Of a stretch of DNA of 64,000 nt, positions 35,260-43,543 are shown piece by piece (position 1 is the stretch's first letter; each line of letters starts with the position of its first letter). The position numbers were made by a program, and so were the translations under genes. The notes beneath the pieces were generated by a model. That model had not been told where the DNA came from. It did not search any database and saw nothing but the letters and a program-made list of their open reading frames with translations. The stretch is taken from NCBI GenBank assembly GCA_000196815.1, contig FP929003.1, forward strand, positions 3,929,501 to 3,993,500, given 5' to 3'. Origin of the DNA: Nitrospira defluvii (lineage in GTDB: Bacteria; Nitrospirota; Nitrospiria; Nitrospirales; Nitrospiraceae).

Positions 35260-36012
35260 ATGGAGCATGAGAGACGAATCCTTGGCTCATACTTCACACT
35301 GCGGAATTCAGGAGGTGCTCCGGTTCTTGTTGGGCATGCGGCCGTCTTCGATCGAGATAGCGAGCTGATCGCCGGAAGCTTTATAGAACGCATCGCACCT
35401 GGGGCATTTCGCGAATCTATCGCGAGGAGAGACGACGTTAGGGCTCTCATAAACCATGACAGCAATCTGATTCTGGCGAGGACTGTCAGCGGAACGCTAC
35501 TCCTTCGAGAAGACCAGCACGGGCTGTATGTCGAGATTAATCCACCAAAGACTAGCTATGCCCAAGACCTGTTGGAAAGTGCCAGACGTGGGGATGTTTC
35601 GCAGATGAGCTTCGGCTTTACCGTGCCACCCGGTGGAGAGCAATGGGAGCGAGGCCAGAACGGCAGGCCTGATATCAGAACTCTCCTCAAAGTGAACCTC
35701 TTCGATGTAAGTGCCGTCACGTTCCCAGCATACCCAGACACGAATGTCGCGGTGCGAAGCCATAGTCAATTCGTGGGCCATGCCAGCGTCTCATCCGGTT
35801 CACCAGACGTGCAACTGCGTCGTCGCCGGCTAAGGCTAGAGATGTTGGCTGCTGGCATCCCTGATGCTTCGGAGGACGTTGCACTGCGACGACGGAAGCT
35901 GCGCAACGAGGTAATGACCACCAAGCATGCAGATCTTCAATTGGAAAGTTACTTGTCCAAACGAGAGCGCCAAGTCGAACGTGAGAGAGAAGCTGAATGG
36001 ACTCGTGGGTGA
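35260..36012 (+). CDS. HK97-type prohead protease
   Basis: 250 residues from the ATG at 35260 (an upstream frame overlaps the previous gene). Family S78 pattern: GHAAVFDRDSELIAG, FIERIAPGAFRESI, RALINHDSNLILART (catalytic His), and MSFGFTVPPGGEQW with the nucleophile Ser, then VTFPAYPDTNVAVR. It matures HK97-type capsids by cutting scaffold or capsid N-termini. The last 60 residues are a basic helical extension. No capsid gene follows, which is unusual. Confidence 0.88.
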   Translation: MEHERRILGSYFTLRNSGGAPVLVGHAAVFDRDSELIAGSFIERIAPGAFRESIARRDDVRALINHDSNLILARTVSGTLLLREDQHGLYVEINPPKTSYAQDLLESARRGDVSQMSFGFTVPPGGEQWERGQNGRPDIRTLLKVNLFDVSAVTFPAYPDTNVAVRSHSQFVGHASVSSGSPDVQLRRRRLRLEMLAAGIPDASEDVALRRRKLRNEVMTTKHADLQLESYLSKRERQVEREREAEWTRG

Positions 36013-36016
36013 GCCA

Positions 36017-36367
36017 ATGCCGACTCTTCCACTGAGACCTTGCACATATTCAGGATGCCCGGCACTCACTGCCACCGGTCGCTGCCCTGCACACAGGCGT
36101 GCGCCTAAACCAGAAGTTCAGCCAGTGCGGCTCTATGACGACAGGCGAGGAAGCTCAGCCAAGCGTGGATATGACCGTCAATGGAGAAAGAAGCGCGCAG
36201 CATATTTGATCGCCAATCCATGGTGCAGGAAATGCGCTGCTGCGGCTGCGTTGGTCGACCACATTATACCCAAGGCAATTGGCGGAACGGATGACGATCG
36301 CAATCTGCAGCCACTCTGCGTGCGTTGCCACAATATAAAAACAGGGAGTGAGCGACGTGCGCGATGA
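36017..36367 (+). CDS. HNH endonuclease
   Basis: 116 residues from the ATG at 36017. HNH core: LVDHIIPKAIGGTDDDRNLQ, PLCVRCHNIKT, with a zinc site from CRKC and CVRC. An extra N-terminal CTYSGCPALTATGRCPAH cluster may bind zinc. Such nucleases commonly sit beside terminase genes of HK97-type phages and assist packaging. Confidence 0.87.
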   Translation: MPTLPLRPCTYSGCPALTATGRCPAHRRAPKPEVQPVRLYDDRRGSSAKRGYDRQWRKKRAAYLIANPWCRKCAAAAALVDHIIPKAIGGTDDDRNLQPLCVRCHNIKTGSERRAR

Positions 36368-36523
36368 CCGGGGGCGGGTGCAATCTCTACAGAGTTTCAG
36401 CGTTGACCGATCGTCTTCCCTCTACGTATATCTCCGCGAAATTGGAAAACATTTTCCCCTTTTTACTGGTGCACTGAGAGGCCCAAAACAGGCTCAATAC
36501 GATGCGGGGAAAGGTCGGTAAAT

Positions 36524-36916
36524 ATGTTGAAAACTGGGCCGTTTGATCTTGGTATCCCACCCATGCCGAAAGGACTCGATGGATATGCCCGGGGAGAATG
36601 GCGGCGGCTTGTGTCCCATCTATCGGAGAAAGGTGTTTTGTGTCCTGCCGACATTTTCATTCTGCAGGTCACTTGTGAGGCCTACTCCGAGCTAATGCGA
36701 TGGTCCAGCGCGCTCAAACGATCTGTCTCTCGTTACCCACACAGCCGACGGACAATGCGAGCACGTGACGTCGATATGCGGTCTGCTCTCCTAAATACCT
36801 ATTTGCACTGCCTCGAAGAATGCTCCGCACCTCCGCCTGATCACATTCGTCTTCGTGTACTGCCGACGAAAGATCCTGGTGGTGCAGGAAATCTGTTGGC
36901 AGGAGGTGCCCGATGA
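36524..36916 (+). CDS. TerS-like protein, P27 family, divergent copy
   Basis: 130 residues. The segment GEWRRLVSHLSEKGVLCPAD with FILQVTCEAYSELMRWSSAL aligns by eye with the next protein (EWDRLIGLLCDESGVLSPAD, CEHYSAFRRASRIL). It appears to be a paralogue of the small terminase subunit, shorter at the N-terminus. Ends four bases into the next gene as ATGA. Confidence 0.6.
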   Translation: MLKTGPFDLGIPPMPKGLDGYARGEWRRLVSHLSEKGVLCPADIFILQVTCEAYSELMRWSSALKRSVSRYPHSRRTMRARDVDMRSALLNTYLHCLEECSAPPPDHIRLRVLPTKDPGGAGNLLAGGAR

Positions 36917-37383
36917 GAGGCAGAAAGCCAAAACCACCTGATCTGCGAGCGCTACAGGGGAACGTCGGCCATCGTCCGCCTTCTTCGGCGGCAACAGCGT
37001 TTGTAGCAGGCGCGCCGGATAAACCAGAGTGGCTCGACGCTGACGGTTCAGCGGAATGGGACAGATTGATCGGATTGCTCTGTGATGAAAGCGGGGTTCT
37101 TTCGCCGGCTGATTGCGGGATCTTGATTTGTGCCTGCGAGCACTATTCTGCGTTCAGGAGAGCCAGCCGAATTCTAGCCGAGAAGGGCGACACCTACGAA
37201 ACGAATGGGGAAGCCGGCACCATGATCCGTGTACGGCCAGAGGTTCGCATGCGACAGGATGCGCTTCGCAATTATCAACGCACCCTGACCGAATTGGGGT
37301 GCACACCAACACAACATGGCCGAGTGCGCCGCCTTCCGGATGGCCAAACTGAACTTTTTGGAATAAAGAAACTCCTCGGATAA
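36913..37383 (+). CDS. terS: Phage terminase small subunit, P27 family
   Basis: 156 residues. N-terminal basic RGRKPKPPDLRALQGNVGHR is a classic opening for P27-type small terminase subunits, followed by the EWDRL helix region and the C-terminal VRPEVRMRQDALRNYQRT and LGCTP segment. It recognises DNA for packaging and partners TerL, whose gene is at the other end of the integrated element. Confidence 0.85.
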   Translation: MRGRKPKPPDLRALQGNVGHRPPSSAATAFVAGAPDKPEWLDADGSAEWDRLIGLLCDESGVLSPADCGILICACEHYSAFRRASRILAEKGDTYETNGEAGTMIRVRPEVRMRQDALRNYQRTLTELGCTPTQHGRVRRLPDGQTELFGIKKLLG

Positions 37384-37392
37384 GGAGACACG

Positions 37393-40008
37393 ATGGCAAA
37401 CAGGTTGACATTAGAACTAGTGGCCGATGCGAACGGGCTGCTAAAGACAATGGAGCAAGCCCAACGCCAGCTGAATAGTTTCATCAAAAGCGCGGATTCT
37501 GCTGGCCAATCGCTGGGAGGCGGAGTCAACCAGGCGCTTGATGTGTTTCAGGGCTTGGCCAGGGGCGGCGCGGCCGCAGCTGGTGTTCTAGCTGGAGGGT
37601 TTGTGGCTGCTGCTGGGGCTGCCATTCTCCTGGTTGAGAGTGCCGGGAAACAGGCCGAGATACTCGACCAGACCAGCCAGAAAACCGGCATAGCCATCAG
37701 CACACTTCAGAGCTGGACCGTCGCCATGGCCCAGAGCGGCCTGGGGATGGACACACTCACGCGCGGAGTGAAACAGCTTTCCGACCAGATCGTTCAGTCG
37801 CGAAATCCTAACAGTCAGGCGGCCGAAAAGTTCAACCAGCTGGGAATCACCGCGACTTCAGTGGATGGCGTGCTCGAGCAACTGGCCGATCGCTTCGGCA
37901 TGATGCCGGACGGTGCGGACAAAACGCGTATCGCCGTGGAGATGTTCGGGAAAGCCGGACAAGACTTGATCCCAATTCTAAATAAAGGCTCTGCGGGGCT
38001 ACGGGAGAGCATGGAAGCCTCCAAGAGACTCGGCGCGGTCCTCTCCGACGATACAGTCAAGTCGCTGGCCATTGCGGACGATGCCTTCGACACTCTCGGC
38101 GTCGCCACACGGGCTGCTGCGAACCAGTTTGCTGGGTTAATGGCGCCGGCGGTGGGAGCGGTGACGGAATCCTTTGCGAAGGGAGTGGGTGCCGTCGCGA
38201 CATTCTTCGGGGCACTCAACGAAGGCAGCAAGGGCGGAGAAAACACCATTCAGTTTCTCAAGACGCTCAACCCCTTGATTCAGAAACTCGGGGGCCCGGG
38301 ATTCAACGTCGAGGCAATGGAGAAGCAGGCCAAAGACATGGCCTCCTTCGGAGACGCCACGAAGCAGCTCCATGACGAACTCATCGCGAAGCTCGAAGCC
38401 GAAGGCAAGATCGAAGAAGAAAAGGGCATGAGGTTGCGATCCGTGCACATCGCCGCCTATCGCGACATCACGGCGGAAATGAAAGCTCAGGAACAATTGG
38501 GCCGAAACCAAATGGAGATTGAGGCTCACGCGCAAAAAGACCGGAATGCGGCGTTTGGCCTACAGCTGCAGCAACAAGAAGAGCTCAACAACATGCAGTT
38601 TGCGCCGGCCACGATCAGCCCAGCGATGGCCGCGCATGAAGCCGCGGTCGAGAACCTCATCCGGCTCATGCCGGAGCTGAACCACCAGGAAGCGGCACTC
38701 CAGGCCCTATTCAACGCACAGTCCGGACACGACACTGTCGTCGCGACTACAGAAGCCTTCAAATATCAGAACAAAGAAATCGAGCGGGGGATTCAGGCGT
38801 TGCTGGTGCTCTATCCGGAGCTCTCGCGAGCCCAGGCTGAGGCCATGGCCATTGATCAGGCAGAAAAAGGCCACAATGCCATGATCCAGCAGATAGCCGA
38901 CCATAAGGATGTAAATAAGGAGCTTGAGCTAGGAACCGAATACGCTAAGGCAAATTATTCATTGCAGGAGGCGTTCTACAGAAACGCACCAGGTCTTATT
39001 GGACAGGCGGATCTTGCCAGGCAACGTGGCTTCGAGCTCTTACAGGCGGAAAATGACCTCCGGAGACGGGTAATCGATCAGACTATTTTTGACGAAGAAC
39101 GCAAAGGTGCAGCCATATTCGCGCTCGACAAAGATCTGCAGGCGAAAAGAATGGGGATTCTTAATCAGTTCCCGACGTTTTGGGAGCAGCAACTCAACGC
39201 GATCGTCGCCAGCAACGCCTTCTCACTCTCTAGCATCACCTCGAATTTCAACAATGCCACCGCGCAATGGATTCAGGGACAGGGCGATTTTACCCAGTTT
39301 TGGCAACAGACGCAGACGACCCTCTTAACTAGCGCTCTGCAATTTACGGAGCAGTGGCTCGTTCAATTAGCCCTCGCGCAATTGAAAGAGATCGCCATGG
39401 TGACGACGCAGGAGGCGACCAAAACATCCATTCAGATGGCTGGCGATGCCGCACGCGTGGCATCAAACGCCACGGCCAATGCGGCCATGGAGGCGAGCAA
39501 TGTCGCGTCGGCCACCGCTTCGACCTCGATCTGGGGAAGTGCGGTCGACGGCATCTCCGGATTCTTCGGCATGATCGGCAGCGGGTTTTCCGCAGTGGCC
39601 GGTTCGTTGGTCGAAACCGTCATTGCCGCCGGGACGTTCATCATGACCGTGCTGTCAGCCGTTGCGGAAGCCTTGTCGGCCACGGTCTTCGGCATTCCCT
39701 TCGCCGGGGCGATCGTGGTCGGCATCGGCCTCATTGCGGCTGCGCTCGCCATGACGGACAACCTCCCGGCGTTCGCTCATGGCGGCATCGTGTCTGGCCC
39801 AACAGTCGGACTCATGGGAGAAGCCGGCTCACCGGAAGCCGCCATTCCGCTGAACGATCGCGGCGCGGCGTTCATGCAAAAGGCGATGGGCTTCGGCGGC
39901 GGCGGTGGACCCGTCACAATCGTTCTCCAGGTGGATCGCCGCACGATGGCGAAGGCCGTGGTGCCTGAGCTGCATAGCGTCATCCATACCAAGCTGGGAT
40001 ACACATGA
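37393..40008 (+). CDS. Phage tail tape measure protein
   Basis: 871 residues. Hydrophobic helices near the N-terminus (about 55-75), long helical middle, hydrophobic cluster near residues 755-800, and the family C-terminal signature AHGGIVSGPTVGLMGEAGSP with EAAIPL. The protein sets tail length in siphophages. Here it stands without tail tube, chaperone or tip genes, which is odd. GGAGA precedes the ATG at 37393. Confidence 0.88.
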   Translation: MANRLTLELVADANGLLKTMEQAQRQLNSFIKSADSAGQSLGGGVNQALDVFQGLARGGAAAAGVLAGGFVAAAGAAILLVESAGKQAEILDQTSQKTGIAISTLQSWTVAMAQSGLGMDTLTRGVKQLSDQIVQSRNPNSQAAEKFNQLGITATSVDGVLEQLADRFGMMPDGADKTRIAVEMFGKAGQDLIPILNKGSAGLRESMEASKRLGAVLSDDTVKSLAIADDAFDTLGVATRAAANQFAGLMAPAVGAVTESFAKGVGAVATFFGALNEGSKGGENTIQFLKTLNPLIQKLGGPGFNVEAMEKQAKDMASFGDATKQLHDELIAKLEAEGKIEEEKGMRLRSVHIAAYRDITAEMKAQEQLGRNQMEIEAHAQKDRNAAFGLQLQQQEELNNMQFAPATISPAMAAHEAAVENLIRLMPELNHQEAALQALFNAQSGHDTVVATTEAFKYQNKEIERGIQALLVLYPELSRAQAEAMAIDQAEKGHNAMIQQIADHKDVNKELELGTEYAKANYSLQEAFYRNAPGLIGQADLARQRGFELLQAENDLRRRVIDQTIFDEERKGAAIFALDKDLQAKRMGILNQFPTFWEQQLNAIVASNAFSLSSITSNFNNATAQWIQGQGDFTQFWQQTQTTLLTSALQFTEQWLVQLALAQLKEIAMVTTQEATKTSIQMAGDAARVASNATANAAMEASNVASATASTSIWGSAVDGISGFFGMIGSGFSAVAGSLVETVIAAGTFIMTVLSAVAEALSATVFGIPFAGAIVVGIGLIAAALAMTDNLPAFAHGGIVSGPTVGLMGEAGSPEAAIPLNDRGAAFMQKAMGFGGGGGPVTIVLQVDRRTMAKAVVPELHSVIHTKLGYT

Positions 40009-40322
40009 TGAGAACGCTGGCAGCAGTGGGCACCACACAGGCGCAACGTCAGGCCCTGGTCCGCATCAACCTGTCGCTGAGCCTGATCGCGACCGGCCTG
40101 CTCTATCGCGATCAGCAAATTCGCAACGCAATCCTCAGCGAACTGGCCGGAACCACCGTGCCCAGCCAATTAATCAGGAAACCTGTGGAATTGCTGAACA
40201 CGATCGCCGAAACCATCACCATGCTCAGCCGCCGGCTCAGCGATGGGGTTGCCTACGAGACCCTCCTGGAGCTCCAAACCGAAGCGCGAGCGATCTTCGG
40301 CAGGCTGGAGAGAGCGCGATGA
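40005..40322 (+). CDS. Hypothetical protein of 105 residues
   Basis: Overlaps the tape measure stop and the next start as ATGA. Helical throughout (LVRINLSLSLIATGLLYRD, LLNTIAETITMLSRRLSD). No known family. In position it parallels the gene at 29696 ahead of the other Xis-Int pair. Confidence 0.55.
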   Translation: MMRTLAAVGTTQAQRQALVRINLSLSLIATGLLYRDQQIRNAILSELAGTTVPSQLIRKPVELLNTIAETITMLSRRLSDGVAYETLLELQTEARAIFGRLERAR

Positions 40323-40600
40323 TACCCGGTGCAGCACAAAATCACACGGCTCCGGAAATCATGACGCTCGCCGAAGCGGCGGCCTACCTTCGCCTGTCGA
40401 AATCCACGCTGTACCAGCGGAAGGACATTCCGAGGCATAGGATACCGAAATCGCGTGAGGTTCGATTTCTGAAAGAGGAGTTACTTGCCTGGCTCAGAAG
40501 CGGACACGTTGCGCCCGCACCGACTGACAGCGATGTGCTGACTCTCCCCCTAGACAGGACCGCCGCCGCTGTTTACCATCGGAACCCACGGTATCGTTAA
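40319..40600 (+). CDS. Excisionase-like helix-turn-helix protein 2
   Basis: 93 residues. Helix-turn-helix MTLAEAAAYLRLSKSTLYQR with wing RHRIPKSREVRFLKEELLAWL, as in Xis/AlpA-type proteins. It is six bases before integrase 2 and is the likely directionality factor for the attachment sites seen here. Related in plan to the protein at 30043. Confidence 0.72.
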   Translation: MIPGAAQNHTAPEIMTLAEAAAYLRLSKSTLYQRKDIPRHRIPKSREVRFLKEELLAWLRSGHVAPAPTDSDVLTLPLDRTAAAVYHRNPRYR

Positions 40601-40605
40601 GACGC

Positions 40606-41838
40606 ATGTCCTACACCATCAATAAACGGCGGACTCAGAAAGGTCTGGCCTTCGACCTTTACTACCGCTGGAAAGGGCAGCGGTATCGACCCCTGTTAGG
40701 GTACGATCTCTCACCGGACGAGGCTGAGGAACTCGCTATCGCGATGATCAGCACGATCCATCGAGGCGAACAGGCGCCGCCCTCGCGATCTCCGGAATCC
40801 ACACTCCGGACATTCCTTCCAATCTACTGGCAGGCGCTGCGGGTGAAAAACCGTGTGGACCTCCGCCGGCCAGAGATCATCCTTGAAACGCATCTTCTTC
40901 CCCGTTTCGGCGACCGGCTGTTGGATTCACTAACCCCTGAAGATGGGCAAGAGTACATCGCCGCCCGCCTCGATGCGAAGGCTTCACCAGGCACCATTCA
41001 GAAGGAATGGGGCGTGCTCATGCGCATCCTAAATCTCGCAGTCGATTTTGAAAAGCTGGATAGGAATCGCCTGAAGCGAGTCCAGCTTCCTGAGGTGGCC
41101 CGCCGGGAACGTGTGGCCACGAACGAGGAACTGTCAGCGATTCAGGCCGAGGCGGCCAAACGGAAGCCCTACAAGATCCTCGGACGTGTCTATGACCCTG
41201 CCGAGTTCTGGCGGATTGTTCAGGTGGCCCTCCATACAGGCCTCAGAGAGGCCAAGATCCTCGAAATCGACCGATCTTGGCTCCGACAGAGGGATGATGG
41301 CTGGTGGCTCATCCTGCCGCCTTCCAGGACGCGTCTGAAGGGAACACCGAGGGAACTCCCCCTGAATCATCTGGTCTATCGGGCACTGCGCCCAGAGGTG
41401 GCAGCGATTGAGGGGCCCATCTTCGCCAATTGGTCTGCTGATGCGTTCGGCCATCAGTGGCATCGAACCTGTAAAGCAGCCAAGGTGCAGGATCTCCACT
41501 TCCACGACCTCCGCCACACATTCACAACCCGGCTGCAGAACCTCGGAGTGAGCCTGGAGATTCGCTCTGCACTGCTGGGACACAGCACCAAAGCCATAAT
41601 GACGAGTCAGTATTCACACGGCGGACAAGGTTGGAATCTGAAGCTTCGCGAAGCCGTGACGCAGCTCGAAACTACGTATACGACGCCGATTTTGTCCTAT
41701 GGAGTGTCCTATGAGGGGTCGAGCCTACTCAGGCCAGAACTGAGGAAGGTCGCGAACTCCGCAGAAGATCAGGGGAAAGGTTGGTGGTCCCAACGGGATT
41801 TGAACCCGTGTCTGAGCCTTGAGAGGGCTCCGTCCTAG
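40606..41838 (+). CDS. int: Tyrosine integrase 2, C-terminus encoded across tRNA-Glu
   Basis: 410 residues. Catalytic residues present: Arg in TGLREAK, HxxR in HDLRHTFTTRL, LLGHSTKAIM and Tyr in MTSQYSH. The last 20 residues or so (WWSQRDLNPCLSLERAPS) are read from the strand opposite tRNA-Glu, through the 45-bp core and on to a TAG in the tRNA 5' half. Position at the attachment site makes this the enzyme that inserted the element. In the circle the frame would continue into the left end and finish LER-TDKTEEKQQDDQSETSNE at 25752. Confidence 0.92.
   Translation: MSYTINKRRTQKGLAFDLYYRWKGQRYRPLLGYDLSPDEAEELAIAMISTIHRGEQAPPSRSPESTLRTFLPIYWQALRVKNRVDLRRPEIILETHLLPRFGDRLLDSLTPEDGQEYIAARLDAKASPGTIQKEWGVLMRILNLAVDFEKLDRNRLKRVQLPEVARRERVATNEELSAIQAEAAKRKPYKILGRVYDPAEFWRIVQVALHTGLREAKILEIDRSWLRQRDDGWWLILPPSRTRLKGTPRELPLNHLVYRALRPEVAAIEGPIFANWSADAFGHQWHRTCKAAKVQDLHFHDLRHTFTTRLQNLGVSLEIRSALLGHSTKAIMTSQYSHGGQGWNLKLREAVTQLETTYTTPILSYGVSYEGSSLLRPELRKVANSAEDQGKGWWSQRDLNPCLSLERAPS
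41782..41826. repeat. attR: 45-bp direct repeat
   Basis: Identical to 25651-25695. Lies within the intact tRNA-Glu gene and the integrase 2 reading frame. Its distal edge is one base beyond the anticodon loop, a usual crossover region for tyrosine integrases. Confidence 0.95.
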
Positions 41839-41859
41839 GCCAAGCTAGACGATGGGACC
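41782..41859 (-). tRNA. tRNA-Glu (anticodon CTC)
   Basis: 78 bases including encoded CCA. The acceptor stem starts GGTCCCA and pairs with TGGGACC, discriminator A, D-arm GTC/GAC, anticodon stem GAGCC/GGCTC around loop CTCTCAA, T-arm ACGGG/CCCGT with loop TTCAAAT. The gene is whole although the element was inserted, because the element carries the 3' half. A predicted promoter lies upstream at 41895-41924. Confidence 0.95.
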
Positions 41860-41894
41860 AGAGAGGCAATCTGCGAGGCAGCTGAAAGAGCAGG

Positions 41895-41924
41895 ACTGTA
41901 CCATAGCGGGTTTTGGCTTTTCAA
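41895..41924 (-). promoter_or_regulatory. Promoter for tRNA-Glu
   Basis: Read on the minus strand: TTGAAA, an 18-base spacer and TACAGT, about 35 bases ahead of the tRNA 5' end. Transcription through the tRNA runs antisense into integrase 2. Confidence 0.5.
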
Positions 41925-42030
41925 ACAGCAAGTCAAACTACACGTTGCCGAGGTTTGCTGAACAGAGAATCGAGATCGAATTGGGCTCAGTCTGCTTGCG
42001 GAGCCTATTGAATTGGCCTAAAGTAGACAT

Positions 42031-42465
42031 ATGCTTCTACGCTCCACTCGCCTCCGAACGGTTTTGATCGCGGGTCTGCTCCCGGCCTTCCTTTCACTGG
42101 CCGGCTGCGGGGCGAGCTTTCTGGAAGGAACCATCGCGCCCCCTTATTCAAGCGCTTGGACAAAATGCGGAACCACGACGAAGGTCCGCGTGAAGCCGCC
42201 ACATTCGACCGTTACTGTCGCCTACACCGAACCCACGACCGGCACCGACGGCAAACCCTTGACTAACCTTGCCTATACCACCATTTACTATAACGCCGGT
42301 GATGGCCCGGTCATCGGCAAGGTCGTCCCCGCGTCTGCAAAGACCGGCGGAGCGGCGGTGTCCCAAGTCGTCACAGTTCCTCTGCGTGACCAATCGGAGC
42401 AGGAAGTCACCATCTGCGTCACGGCCACCGATTCCGACGAGCGCGAAGGCCCCGCCTCCCCCTAG
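42031..42465 (+). CDS. Putative lipoprotein
   Basis: 144 residues with a signal peptide and lipobox (LLPAFLSLAGCGASF, Cys at about 26). The mature part is beta-rich (STVTVAYTEPTTGTDGKPL) and resembles a fibronectin-type fold by pattern only. Probably anchored in an outer or inner membrane leaflet. Function unknown. Confidence 0.7.
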   Translation: MLLRSTRLRTVLIAGLLPAFLSLAGCGASFLEGTIAPPYSSAWTKCGTTTKVRVKPPHSTVTVAYTEPTTGTDGKPLTNLAYTTIYYNAGDGPVIGKVVPASAKTGGAAVSQVVTVPLRDQSEQEVTICVTATDSDEREGPASP

Positions 42466-42482
42466 CTTCAGCCGGAACGGAC

Positions 42483-42511
42483 TTGACAGGGCCCGACTAA
42501 GGGCCTACCTT
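42483..42511 (+). promoter_or_regulatory. Sigma-70-type promoter
   Basis: TTGACA (42483-42488), 17-base spacer, TACCTT (42506-42511), about 80 bases before the gene at 42590. Confidence 0.5.
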
Positions 42512-42589
42512 GCTCCCACTTGCTCAGGCACCAACGTATGGTCGAGTGCGTCGTTCAATAGGTTCACGGGTCGCCCTAGATCTCTACGC

Positions 42590-43114
42590 ATGGAACTACG
42601 TAAACCTGACCCAGCCCACACTTCCCATGAGGCCGAATCGGATCGGCACAAGCACAGCCTGGAAATCCGGCTCGGTTCCAACATTTTCCGGAACACCAAC
42701 GGAGTCATCCGGGTTCAAGGCAAAGAACAGCTCGTGCTGGAGCTTGCGCCGGATCAGGAGCGCATCCTGCTGACCATCGACCTCTATGACGGCAGCGGAA
42801 ATCATGTGGCCCATCTGCGTCGCAATCGCTGGGCGTTCAACGACGGCAATCGCTTTTCACTCAACACCAGCGAGTCCCCGCCGACCCTCTTTCCCAATCT
42901 GCCATGGCTCAAAGTCACGGACCAGGAAACCGGCGAAACGGTCCTGGAAGCCGCTGTCGCACCCGGTGAAAAAATCCACGTGGCGACCGGGAAATTCTAT
43001 TCGCACCGCGGCCAGCTCATCGAAATCACGTCGCACTTCTGTCGCATCGGATCAACCCATACGCTGTTCGGGGATGTCTTCGAGGCTCGTGGCGGCACTG
43101 CGGTGCTCGGCTGA
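42590..43114 (+). CDS. Hypothetical protein of 174 residues
   Basis: ATG at 42590, chosen because the earlier frame overlaps the lipoprotein gene. No signal peptide. Contains beta-rich segments (LEIRLGSNIFRNTNGVIRVQ, LLTIDLYDGSGNHVAHL) and a His/Cys-containing end (ITSHFCRIGSTHTLFG). No family recognised. A DUF6941-like gene follows 15 bases later. Confidence 0.6.
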   Translation: MELRKPDPAHTSHEAESDRHKHSLEIRLGSNIFRNTNGVIRVQGKEQLVLELAPDQERILLTIDLYDGSGNHVAHLRRNRWAFNDGNRFSLNTSESPPTLFPNLPWLKVTDQETGETVLEAAVAPGEKIHVATGKFYSHRGQLIEITSHFCRIGSTHTLFGDVFEARGGTAVLG

Positions 43115-43129
43115 CAACGGCCGGATCTC

Positions 43130-43543
43130 ATGACTGACGTCTCGTCGCCCAGCATACAGGCGTTCCTCGTCTGCGACTGCGTCATCGAAGATAGCCTGAC
43201 CAAGAAAAAATCTCTGATCGGGCTGTTCACCCACCTCCAGTCGATGACGTTCCCGTTTCAGCACCATCAGCTCGGCCTGTACTTCTGCATGACCGACGCC
43301 GAAGGCACGTATCACGTCGAAATCGATCTAATGTTTGTGAATACGGACCAGTTGGTCTGCCGCGCATCGCTTCCCGACATCGTCATCGGAGACCGACTGC
43401 AGATTTCCGACTTCGGCATCAACATCCCCGCCCTCCTCTTCCCCGCGCCCGGTCGCTATGAGTTTCGTCTCCGCATGAACGGCCATATGATTGCGCAAAA
43501 GGATTTTCACGTGGTCCAGGTACCGGCCCCGCCCGGCGCCTGA
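43130..43543 (+). CDS. DUF6941-like protein
   Basis: 137 residues. The pattern AFLVCDCVIEDSLTKKKSLI near the start with a beta-sandwich-like remainder (FPAPGRYEFRLRMNG) fits the DUF6941 group of small bacterial proteins with unknown role. Soluble, no signal peptide. Likely co-transcribed with the gene before it. Confidence 0.6.
   Translation: MTDVSSPSIQAFLVCDCVIEDSLTKKKSLIGLFTHLQSMTFPFQHHQLGLYFCMTDAEGTYHVEIDLMFVNTDQLVCRASLPDIVIGDRLQISDFGINIPALLFPAPGRYEFRLRMNGHMIAQKDFHVVQVPAPPGA

Larger units (their letters stand above)
25651..41826. mobile_element. Integrated 16.1-kb phage-related element in tRNA-Glu
   Basis: Bounded by perfect 45-bp repeats; one unit (repeat plus interior) is 16,131 bp. 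It contains TerL, two TerS-like proteins, HK97-type prohead protease, HNH nuclease and tape measure protein, two replication-initiation-like genes, two Xis-Int pairs and several small regulators. No portal, major capsid, tail tube, baseplate, holin or endolysin gene was recognised. Genes are tightly packed, often with ATGA overlaps, and no frame is visibly broken, which argues against random decay. Parts of it (about 31.7-36 kb) are visibly more A+T-rich than flanking chromosome. A phage satellite or a fusion of two small elements is the best reading. Confidence 0.88.
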
